A stretch of 64,000 bases of DNA, from assembly GCF_022682495.2 (NCBI RefSeq), contig NC_071393.1, positions 104,116,304 through 104,180,303 on the forward strand, given 5' to 3'. The notes beneath the pieces are model-generated. The model was not told the origin of the DNA. It did no database searches and saw only the letters and a list, made by a program, of their open reading frames with translations. Of the stretch, positions 25,076-33,588 are shown piece by piece. Position numbers and translations under genes: made by a program. The DNA is from Desmodus rotundus (taxonomy: Eukaryota; Chordata; Mammalia; Chiroptera; Phyllostomidae). Position 1 is the first letter of the stretch; each line of letters starts with the position of its first letter.

Positions 25076-25379
25076 ATGTTGTCTCAAATGCTTTCCATGG
25101 TTGCCCTTGGTTGAAATTACTGTTTCGCCCTTTGGTACTTTCAGAGTTGTTGGTGTTGTTTTTTCCCCACAGCATATGACACATCCTGCCTCACATTATA
25201 GATTTTTCTTTTCATGACTCATATGCTCCTGGAGAGCAGACAGTGTGTTCTGCTCATCACTAATGATCTAGCAGTAATTTATAAATAGCAAACAGCTTTC
25301 TGGGGTCTTCTTAAGGTGAGTGCAGCTGGAAGCAGACCTCTGAAAATGCAAAGTGCTCACCAAGCTGGTTTTGCTTCAG
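25076..25379. other. intronic sequence
   Basis: Nothing recognised. Confidence 0.35.
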
Positions 25380-25710
25380 CTTAACTGAATTTACCACTAC
25401 CTGCTCCACCTTCCACCCAGGTGGGGGTCAGGTAACTGGTTCTCACCAACAGAATCTGAGTGCAAGGAAAATGAGTCCATTCCAGCCAGAGGAGTTCTGA
25501 GCAGCCTTCCCTAAGTTCTCTTTTTCCTGCCTCTGGCTGGACGCAGAGGATCTAATAAGGTTGCTTAGGCCCGAAAAGATGGTAGAGATACTTGGGGTAA
25601 GTGTAACTGAGTGGCAGTGGAAACTATGAGGAGGGCAAGTACAAATTGACTGTGTTAAGCCACCAACACTGGGATTGTTTGTTACAGCAACTGCCTTTCT
25701 GAGACAGATA
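25380..25710 (+). mobile_element. MLT1-like LTR fragment
   Basis: The right end reads 'ttaagccaccaacactgggattgtttgttacagcaactgcc', typical of MLT1-type LTR 3' ends. The upstream part is diverged. It is an old solo-LTR relic without viral genes. Confidence 0.5.
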
Positions 25711-26429
25711 CAGTCCCACTTATCCAAAGTCCACCACTCAGTTCTTTTAGAAAACAAGAATTCTTTCCCTATATAAACGCTTGCAAACAAGTTAGGGTTA
25801 CAAGGTATTCTTACATTGTTACGTAAGAAATGATTTTAACTCTGGAATAAGGAAGAGATTATCAGTTATCCTTTTAATGGAGTGCTAGAGCCTCTGAGAA
25901 TTACCTGATTCTGTTACAGCTCTTTAAATTGTAGGTAGCTGATTCTTCTCTAGACAAACAGACTGACTGTCCAGTGGAGGGACGGCCCTCATTCCTTGGA
26001 AAGAGTCAGTCCTGCATCCATTTGTCAATTCCTTTGAACAGGCTGATTTCGCAACCCTTTCATCCCTCCTTGGAACCAACGGTGACATCTGCCTGGGTCC
26101 CTTGCTAATCAGTGAGTTTTTAAAAATCTTTGACACACATTCGTTTTGTATCTGAATGAAAATCAAGATGATATTTTCTTTGAAAATGGATCTTTTAACA
26201 ACTATGAATTATTTATGGTCCCTCAAAAAGTCTTTAAACCAAGGTCTTAAAGAAAGAGTGTGCTGATACCCTGAGAGGTGTTAAGAGAAGACTGAAGCCT
26301 CTTTGGATGCCAGGGTGGCCCTGGGTGGGGCCTGCAGCGCTCAGAGCAAGAGTGCAAAGTGAGGACGAGGAGGATGAGGACCAGGGAGAAGGAGGAAAAC
26401 AGATTCCACTGAAAGCAAACGTCCCTGCA
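25711..26429. other. intronic sequence
   Basis: It includes an acidic-looking GAGGACGAGGAGGATGAGG stretch at about 26360-26380 on the plus strand. I looked for a link to the La C-terminal acidic tail but could not establish one. Confidence 0.35.
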
Positions 26430-26873
26430 TCATGATTTCCCCAAGGTTTGCCCCCACCTCCTGTTGATCAGTGGATTAAGTACATCAGTTGTCTTCGTGT
26501 CATCAAGGGTTGCATCAGTCGGGAAGCCTTTAATATAAACAGATCTGTTTTTTACATCATTTTTATACTCATCAGTCACTTCAGGGAGAGGTTTGTTTGG
26601 AGATCTTCTCATTTTGGTTTTATCTTCACTTATCTCCATGAGTTCTGCCTTTGATTTGCTCAATGCTTCTACTATTACATTAAAGTCTGTTGGTAGACGG
26701 TTGAACCTATTGAATTTTATCATTATTTCCAAAGGTACCCAGCCTTCATCCAGTTTGATCTGTTCCTTTAAAAATTTGTCCTGTGGCAAATTGAAGTCAC
26801 CAAAATAATACTCAATTTGATGACAGATTTTAGCCTCCAGAGCAGCCTTTTTGTCATCACCATTTTCAGCCAT
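26430..26873 (-). pseudogene. SSB: SSB (La autoantigen) retrocopy, 3' part lost
   Basis: La binds the 3' oligo-U of RNA polymerase III transcripts in the nucleus. This 147-codon frame starts with MAENGDDKK and continues through the whole La motif (about residues 7-99, with the [16 protein letters not shown] core and [10 protein letters not shown]). It then enters the beginning of RRM1 ([14 protein letters not shown], about residues 107-120). After that the match collapses: an internal deletion and frame change give an unrelated tail. The normal protein is about 400 residues, so roughly the first third survives. Coding is uninterrupted across positions where the functional gene has several introns, so this is a processed copy. 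It lies in the same orientation as the host gene's exon. Loss of the 3' rather than the 5' part is unusual for a retrocopy and implies later deletion. I see no reason to think it is expressed. Confidence 0.85.
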
Positions 26874-26990
26874 TGTGGCTATCTTTCAGGTCCCGGCCCA
26901 GCAGACTTGGGCCACAAAATCATTAACACTGACTGCTTCGACTAGCCTTCCCAGCGCCGCCAGCTCGCCGAACACGCGTAAAGATCAGTT
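26874..26990 (-). other. probable 5'UTR part of the SSB retrocopy
   Basis: Directly upstream of the ATG lies a GC-rich, intron-free stretch (minus strand 'ggcggcgctgggaaggctag' and 'ctgctgggccgggacctg') that reads like mRNA leader sequence. I cannot confirm that it belongs to SSB. Confidence 0.4.
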
Positions 26991-28660
26991 GTCTTTATGT
27001 CTCTCTGTGGTTTCTAAGGCTACGCCCTGAGTACAACAACTTCTCACCTTATCTCTGGTGTGCGCAGCCTCCATTACCCATCAGCTTCCCACACAGCAGG
27101 GCATGGAAGCCCTAGGCCTTGGTCCCGCAGGGTGTGCGATAGTTTACGGGGCTTGTGATAAACAAACCACCTAGGAGTTCACCCAGTGCGTAAGGCTGAT
27201 TCCACACCACACTTGAGGCAGCTGGAAGTCTCCAACATTACTTTGGGTACTTATCCCCAAGGAGTCATCAAATCCATGTTCCAAATAGTTGCTGTTCTCT
27301 TTCAAGAGGAGCAGCTTGAAATTCAAACCCCATTATTTCAGAAAGATTTCAGCCCTGCAGGAAAACTTAGAGATGGAAGATGTAAATCAAAATTCCCGTA
27401 GCTGTGAGCACTCCTCCATTTTAGGTTCCTTCCCTGGGTCTTGATGGTGTGTATGTTTGTAAAGTTTATTGTGAAGATTCTTCACATGAATTGAAACTGG
27501 GACCCCTGTTGAACATATATCTCTATTTTGTACCAGGTTCTGTGAAAGAATCTTTCTGTGCAATAAAAAAGTGGAACGTTCTGAGTTAGGAAAGCAGAAC
27601 ACTGTGGTTATTAATTCTCAAATGCTGAAATGAATGAACAAGTTCACTGGCTGCCTTCCGCCTCACCTGGTCACTAAGCTTGGCTTTGAGGCTGTAGCAT
27701 CCTTCTTCTATGGTCTCAATTGCAGAAGGGGGAAAAAAATCACTTAACCACACTAGTTTCTGAAATGCAAAAGTTGTCATTCTTTCTTTGATCCAGATTA
27801 AGTAAGACAAATAAACTTGGGTAGACTTCAAATGTTCCAGATTTGATAATACAGTGCACCAGTAACATTCTACTCAGTAATTGAATTAAGTAACCTGAAT
27901 TTAGCACCATCTAACTTCAAATCAAGAGGTAAAGACACTGTTTTCACTAAATTCTCAATTTTGTTTTAAAATAATTGGAAGCTTTTTAACATCATCTTTG
28001 CTTACTTTCCTCTGTGTTCTTCAAAGAGGACAATTTATACTTAGTTTCTTCGCGTCTGAAAATTTTCCCAGCTCTCTCAGTATTTCTTCTGGTTTAATTC
28101 TCAGAGAATCTGCTGGATGATTTCACATGTTAGTAATTCCCCATCTGAGCCTACAAGTGCATTTTGATTACAAAGAAATTAGTTCATAACATTCTCCTCA
28201 GATGTAATGTGCCTTATTAATGTTTCTATTAACTGTAGCTGATGAACAGATTAGTTGGCTTAGTTCCAGGACTCCTTTCCTAGCTCTCCAAAGGAAAAGT
28301 CTGCTGAATTTTCACACAAGAAATTCATTCCTAGCGAAAGAAATGGGACTTTATTTTCAATTCCCTAAGTCAACATAATTTAATTATGAAAATACATGTA
28401 AGCACGTTAGCTTCTGGAAAGAGTAAGTCTATTATCTCAAACAGATCATTAAAAAAAATAAAGACGAATCCTTTGGAGATGAATATTTGGGTTTAGATTT
28501 TCAGAAGAATATTCTCTAATCAACAAATTCAAATTATTTTTAGTGAACCTTTGATACAAGAACCCAATATCTAGGATCTCCTACATGGCATTAAAGACAA
28601 GGAAAAATAATTGTTTTAAAACCGGGACTCTAAAATATTTAAAATACTATATTATAGTTT
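26991..28660. other. intronic sequence
   Basis: It contains an isolated AATAAA at about 27561 and several short unsupported ORFs. A retrocopy tail is possible near 27400-27570, but no parental gene was recognised. The left TSD of HAL1 copy F (TATTATAGTTT) is at 28650-28660. Confidence 0.35.
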
Positions 28661-28909
28661 TTTAATTATTTGTTATTGATTATGCTACAGTTGTCCTGAT
28701 TTTCCCTCTTTCTGCCCTCCATCCAGCACCCCCTATTCCCTCAGGCAAACCCCCACCATTGTTCATGTCCATAGGTCATGCATATAAGTTCTTTGGCTAC
28801 TCCATTTCCTATACTGTACTGTACATCCCCACAGCTATTCTGTAACTTCCTATTTGTACTTCTTAATCGCCTCACCTCTTCACCCATTCTCCTCCACCCC
28901 CTTCCCATC
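28661..28909 (-). mobile_element. HAL1-like element, copy F (3'UTR only)
   Basis: A short 5'-truncated copy with the same terminus as copies A-E (plus strand tgattatgctacagttgtcc) and the same purine-rich 3'UTR ('ttcatgtccataggtcatgcatataagttctttggc' in reverse orientation). A perfect 11-bp TSD, TATTATAGTTT, flanks it at 28650-28660 and 28910-28920. The copy shows that even the ORF-less end is mobilised by poly(A)-primed reverse transcription. Confidence 0.85.
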
Positions 28910-28920
28910 TATTATAGTTT

Positions 28921-29254
28921 GAATTTTGCTGCAAAATGAGAGATACAAGAGTGAGATCCAATTCTCTGATTTAAGGGAGCAAAAACCAGTGGTAGAGAGA
29001 ATCAGGATTAATAAACAACTCTCTTGCATCTACGTGATGCTATGGCTGTTTTTACTCTTTAATGGAAGCTATCAAAGACCTGATCTCTATTAAGTCACCT
29101 AGTTAACTACTTGGAAAATTTTTAAATGACTGATCACTGTAAGAATATGATCATCTGACTCCCATCTGATTCAGATGCTAAGAATTACAAAAGTAGTTGG
29201 CCCAACATTTCCAAGGCCTGATGAGTTCTACAGTGTAGGATCATTCAAGGGTCA
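28921..29254. other. intronic sequence
   Basis: Nothing recognised. Confidence 0.35.
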
Positions 29255-29440
29255 TTCTGAAATGGTAGATTACTTACCACAAAAAAAGAATGGCAATTAT
29301 GTGACATGATGCAGGTGTTAGCTAATGCTATGGGGGTAATTATTTTGCAATGTAAGTGTATCAAATCAACACATTGTATACCTTCAACTTACACAATGAT
29401 ATATATTATATCTCAATAAAGCTGAAAAAGAAAAGAAGAT
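29255..29440 (+). mobile_element. old L1 3' end
   Basis: 'ttattttgcaatgtaagtgtatcaaatcaacacattgtataccttcaacttacacaatg' plus 'atatctcaataaagctgaaaaag' form a typical ancient L1 3'UTR end. Confidence 0.7.
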
Positions 29441-29894
29441 AAAATGTTAGATTATGTTCCAGAAAACCTAGCCTCAAAATACTATCTATGACTTATGACC
29501 TGAAGGCATGCTATAATTTGTTCACTACTAAAGAATGTGCAGGTGTAAATCTGGGTAAAGTAGAGAGAATCAGGGAAAGTTAAGATCAGATGAAGTGCTA
29601 CCCGCCGTGTGATATATAAGCTTAATGTCAGTTACAAGCATCATGGACAGCCCTAGGTACCTGATTATTTACCATTTTTCCCATCAATCGCACTGACTCC
29701 ATTTTTCCCATCAATCGCACTGACTCCATTTAAAACCTCACTCCATCACACGTTGCTACGCAGGATGGTTAGATAAGGGACCACTGTTTAACTGGCAGAG
29801 TGCAGTAAAGCCTCCCCATCCCTCCTCCTAACTGGGCTCAATGGTTTCAGGCCCAGAACAGCTACCAGCTGGAAGAGAGCCCCTTTTAAGTAAC
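29441..29894. other. intronic sequence with a 27-bp tandem duplication
   Basis: The only structure found is a perfect tandem duplication of 27 bp at 29674-29700 and 29701-29727 (unit begins ATTTTTCCCATCAATCGCAC). No coding was found. Confidence 0.4.
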
Positions 29895-30160
29895 CAACAG
29901 TACTCAGTGCTGTGTGCTAGATGCTGTGAGGGTCCGAGAAAGTAATAAGCAAAGTGAGAGAGCGCAGTGAACGGAAATGGAGCAATACTGACGATAACTG
30001 CTGGAGCGCTTTCCCAAGGAAGGAGTCAGTACAAGCGGGGGTTGCCAGGAAAGGCTTCAGCAAGAGCTGGGTGTGACAGACACATTTCTGCAGAAATGCA
30101 CATTCTGGTGACAGTGACTATGGCCCAATTTAGAAGGCCTTGGACAGAGCACCTGGGAAA
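29895..30160 (-). repeat. possible L2 fragment
   Basis: 'ctcagtgctgtgtgctagatgctgtgagggtccg' and 'ggttgccaggaaaggcttcagcaag' resemble L2 in reverse orientation, weakly. Confidence 0.3.
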
Positions 30161-31084
30161 AACAAATGGGAACGCAGACCCCAGACAGATCATGGAGATC
30201 CTGGAATATATCAGGGGTATGTGCATAAAAGAGACAAATACATTTTAAGAAATGATTCCTATCCACAAACTGTTGAATCCCCAAGTTACCTGACCTAAAT
30301 CTCTGATTCCTCCTTTTAACATTTAATCCCTCCTTCACTTCTGCTGCATTGTATTTTTTACTTTTCACCACCAATCCTTGAAATTTCAAAAGCCTTGGCT
30401 TCCTGAGGCCAGCTTGAGAGGATGGCAGTTCTTGTCAATCACGTAGAACCCACTACTGCAGTACTGGGGACACCCAGCTGGTGCAAAGAGGTTTTTTTAA
30501 CACCCAAGACTGATTTTCCACCCTCAACACAGGAACATCCCAAGGAGGCTGTGTGCCTGAGGGAGCTGGCTGCATGCTCTGCACATACAAAATCCTACAA
30601 AACTGTAGCTGCCACTGTCCTGTGGATACACTCTCTACTCTTTTATGGGTTTCTCTCATTAGTGTTTGAACTTAGACTTGGCTTCTCACTCATTTTCTCA
30701 AAAGAAAAGTGACAAGGAGAAAACGGGAATTTGCAGTGTTGCATAGCTGACTTGGGAAAAAGTCCATGGTGTGCGTATGTGGGTGGGGGAGGGAGAGAGA
30801 ATACCACCTGAGTTCTGCTTATGACCTTGAAATTAATGAATTCCTGAAGCCTCAGTTCTGTCTGCCCGAGAGTCCTGGTACAGAAGTCCAATAAATAGCT
30901 GTGGAAAACCGGTACGTGTCAGTCTTTAAAACACACAAAATCATCCATGCCATCAATCCTTTCCTTTTCTGAAGTTAACATTTCCTAGGTTAAAGGAGCA
31001 CAAAATTTGACTGCAGCCGATATACAGAACTGTTTATCAGAAGTGTCATAAACATCAAAATGAAAAAAAAAACAGAAGAAACAC
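30161..31084. other. intronic sequence
   Basis: Overlapping short ORFs on both strands lack motifs. No feature called. Confidence 0.35.
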
Positions 31085-31506
31085 AAAACACGCATTCAAA
31101 AGAGCATATGCACCCTATGTTCAGATCATTGCAGTGTTATTTACAAATAGCTAAGGTCTGGAAGCAAGTGCCTGTCAGTAGATGAGTGGATAAAAAAGCT
31201 GTGGTACATTTACACAATGGAATACTACTCAGCCCTGTAAAAGAAAGAAATCTTACTTTTTGCAACAGAATGGATGGACCTGGAGAACATTATGCTAAGC
31301 GAAATAAGCCAGTCAGAGAAAGACAAATACCATATGATTTCACTCATATGTGGAATCTAATAAACAAAGAAGAAACAGATTCGTAGATACAGAGAACAGA
31401 CTGACAGCTAGCTGTCAGAGAGGAGGGGGTTGGGGGTCTAGGTGAAAAAGGTGAATGGATTAAGCAAAAAAAAAAAAAGAAGAAAAGAAAAGAAACAGAG
31501 TGCATT
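31085..31506 (+). mobile_element. L1 3'-terminal fragment (ORF2 C-terminus + 3'UTR)
   Basis: The sequence is the standard mammalian L1 ORF2 end: 'cattgcagtgttatttacaaatagctaaggtctggaagc', 'ggaatactactcagccctgtaaaag', then 'gaatggatggacctggagaacattatgc' and 'aagacaaataccatatgatttcactc'. It closes with a G-rich 3'UTR and an A-rich tail to about 31498. It is 5'-truncated and abuts the 5' flank of HAL1 copy B. Confidence 0.85.
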
Positions 31507-31518
31507 AAAGTGTTTTTA
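31507..31518 (+). repeat. TSD copy 1 (AAAGTGTTTTTA)
   Basis: The first of three copies of a 12-bp target site. The others are at 33577-33588 (identical) and 36078-36089 (one substitution). They bracket HAL1 copies B and C. Confidence 0.8.
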
Positions 31519-31528
31519 GAAGCGGAAC

Positions 31529-31540
31529 CAAGATGGCGGC
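31529..31540 (+). promoter_or_regulatory. YY1-like site at HAL1 start (CAAGATGGCGGC)
   Basis: In human L1 a YY1 site just inside the 5' end fixes the transcription start. Here the motif lies about 10 bp inside copy B. It is kept in shape in copies A (24414-24428, minus), C (33601-33611) and D (about 51930-51945, minus), although those lack the second G-C step. That it promotes transcription in this genome is inferred from position and sequence only. Confidence 0.55.
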
Positions 31541-32275
31541 GTAGGTAGACACACTGCGCCTCCTTGCACAACCAGAACTGACAGAGAATCGAACAGCAAG
31601 GGGGACCAACACCAAGGAAACAGAAAATAATCATTCATCCAGACTGGTAGGAGGGGCGGAGACGGCACTGGGGTGGAGAGGACTCGCGTGGCTGTGGCGG
31701 GACTGAGACTGGCGGAGTGTGAGACAAATGGCGCAGGCAGTCCGAGCACTAGCAGACCCTGCGGTCCCACATTTGCACAGATAAACCCAGAGGGCCGGAC
31801 TCAGAGTGGCGGAGAGCGGGGCAGGCAGAGTGGCGGGTAGCACCCTGCGGCACCACATTCGCCCACAGATAAACCGGACGAACGGCGGGCAGAGAAGCAG
31901 ACCGCTGCGCAACCCAGGGCTCCAGCTCGGGGAAATAAAGCCTCAAACCTCTGATTGAAAGCGCCCCTGGGGGTTGGGGCGGCAGGAGAGACTCCCAGCC
32001 TCACAGGAGAGGTTGTTGGAGAGACCCACAGGGGCCTAGAGTGTGCACAGGCCCACTTACTCGGGAACCAGCACCAGAGGGGCCCAGTTTGATTGTGGGT
32101 ATCGGAGTGAAAGACTGAAATCCGGAGGAGAGTGAGGCGGGCGCCATTGCTCCCTCTCGGCCCCGCCCCCACGTACAGCATCACAGCGCAGCCACCAGCA
32201 TTACCCCGCCCCGGTGAACACCTAAGGCTCCGCCCCTTAAAGTAACAGACGCGCCAAGACAAACAAACAAAAAAA

Positions 32276-32971
32276 ATGGCCCAAATGACAGAACACTTCA
32301 AAGCTCCAGAAAAAATACAACTAAGCGACGAAGAGATAGCCAACCTATCGGATGCACAGTTCAAAGCACTGGTTATCAATATGCTCACAGACTTGGTTGA
32401 ATCTATTCGAAAAACAGATGAAAAAATGAAGCCTATGCTAACAGAAACAAAGGAAAATGTACAGGGAACCAATAGTGATGAGAAGGAAACTGGGACTCAA
32501 ATCAATGCTATGGACCAGAAGGAAGAAACAAACATTCAACCAGAAAAGAATGAAGAAACAAGAACTTGGAAAAATGAGGAGAGGCTTAGGAACCTCCAGG
32601 ACACCTTGAAACGTTCCAACATCCGAATTATAGGGGTGCCAGAAGGAGAAGAGGAAGAACAAAAAATTGAAAACTTATTTGAACAAATAATGGAGAACTT
32701 CCCCGATCTGGCAAAGGAAATAGACTTCCGGGAAGTCCAGGAAGCTCAGAGAGTCCCAAAGAAGCTGGACCCAAGGAGGAACACAACAAGACACATCATA
32801 ATTACATTACCCAAGATTAAACGCAAGGACCTACGTCCAAGATTACTATATCCAGCAAAGCTATCATTTAGAATGGAAGGGAGGATAAAGTGCTTCTCAG
32901 ATAAGGTCAAGTTGAAGAGGCTCATCATCACCAAGCCCTTATTATATGAAATGTTAAAGGGAGTTACCTAA
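32276..32971 (+). CDS. HAL1 ORF1 protein, copy B (231 codons, in-frame deletion)
   Basis: An RNA-binding L1 ORF1-type protein. It starts at MAQM after an A-rich run. Its N-terminal half is charged and heptad-like (about residues 40-100), the RRM follows ([14 protein letters not shown], about residues 119-132), and RNTTRHIIITLPKIK (about residues 170-184) ends the RRM. Compared with copy E, about 38 residues including the start of the C-terminal domain are replaced by a single Arg (KIKRKDL). The frame then resumes at RPRLLYPAKLSFRMEG and ends at MLKGVT. Because the lost piece is in frame, the ORF stays open although it is probably defective for nucleic-acid binding. It has not kept the MxRQ start seen in copies C and E. 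Confidence 0.75.
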   Translation: MAQMTEHFKAPEKIQLSDEEIANLSDAQFKALVINMLTDLVESIRKTDEKMKPMLTETKENVQGTNSDEKETGTQINAMDQKEETNIQPEKNEETRTWKNEERLRNLQDTLKRSNIRIIGVPEGEEEEQKIENLFEQIMENFPDLAKEIDFREVQEAQRVPKKLDPRRNTTRHIIITLPKIKRKDLRPRLLYPAKLSFRMEGRIKCFSDKVKLKRLIITKPLLYEMLKGVT

Positions 32972-33354
32972 GAAAAAGATCAAAAATAGGAACAGTAAAA
33001 ATGACACCAAACTCACAGTTATTAACGACCACACATAAAACAAAAACGAGAGCAAACTAGGCAAACAACTAGAACATGAGGGTTGTCAATAAGGGAGTGG
33101 GAGGGGGAGAGGGGGGTAAAGGTACAGAGAATAAGTAGCATAGATGATAGGTGGAAAATAGACAGGGGGAGGGTAAAAATAGTGTAGGAAATGTAGAAGC
33201 CAAAGAACTTATAAGTATGACCCATGGACATGAACTATGGGTGGGGAATGTGGGAGGGAGGGGGGTGGGCAGGATGGAGTGAAGTGGGGGGGGAAATGGG
33301 ACAACTGTAATAGCATAATCAATAAATATATTTAAAAGAAAAAAAAAAAAAAGA

Positions 33355-33576
33355 ACAAGCTTACAGTGACCAGAGGGGAGGTAGGAGGGGATAACAGGGG
33401 AAAATAGGGGAAGGGCCATCAAGGAACACATATAAAGGACCCATGGACAAAGCCAAAGGGGTAGGTTCAAGGGTGGGTGGGGCGGGGGCTGAGGTGGGGT
33501 GAAAATGCAGACAACTGTACTTGAACAACAATAAAAATTAATAAATTATTTTTTTAAATGTAAAAAAAAAAAAAAA
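33355..33576 (+). mobile_element. L1 3'UTR end joined to HAL1 copy B
   Basis: About 222 bp with an ordinary bat-type L1 3'UTR: 'cagaggggaggtaggaggggataacagggg', 'aaggacccatggacaaagcc', a G-rich tract, and the terminus ACAACTGTACTTGAACAACAATAAA followed by poly(A) to 33576. It is not separated from copy B by a TSD, so copy B and this piece probably entered together. Confidence 0.75.
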
Positions 33577-33588
33577 AAAGTGTTTTTA
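33577..33588 (+). repeat. TSD copy 2 (AAAGTGTTTTTA)
   Basis: Right TSD of the copy-B unit and at the same time left TSD of copy C. Confidence 0.8.

Larger units (their letters stand above)
31519..33354 (+). mobile_element. HAL1-like element, copy B (full length)
   Basis: The element starts with AACCAAGATGGCGGCG and has a GC- and CpG-rich 5'UTR of about 750 bp with internally repeated modules. It continues with ORF1 at 32276-32971, then directly the HAL1 3'UTR and the end ACTGTAATAGCATAATC at about 33303, followed by A-rich sequence. There is no ORF2. The A tail runs into an L1 3'UTR end (33355-33576), and this whole unit is enclosed by identical 12-bp TSDs at 31507-31518 and 33577-33588. Copy B looks the least damaged at its 5' end among the HAL1 copies here. 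It lies antisense to the host exon. Confidence 0.85.

Noticed and set aside
26340..26400. Acidic GAGGACGAGGAGGATGAGG stretch as the La C-terminal tail in inverted orientation
   Set aside because: The flanking residues do not fit the La tail, and the similarity is limited to acidic codons.
31801..32472. 223-codon minus-strand ORF
   Set aside because: It is the antisense of the HAL1 copy B 5'UTR and ORF1 start. CpG-rich, stop-poor sequence explains the length.
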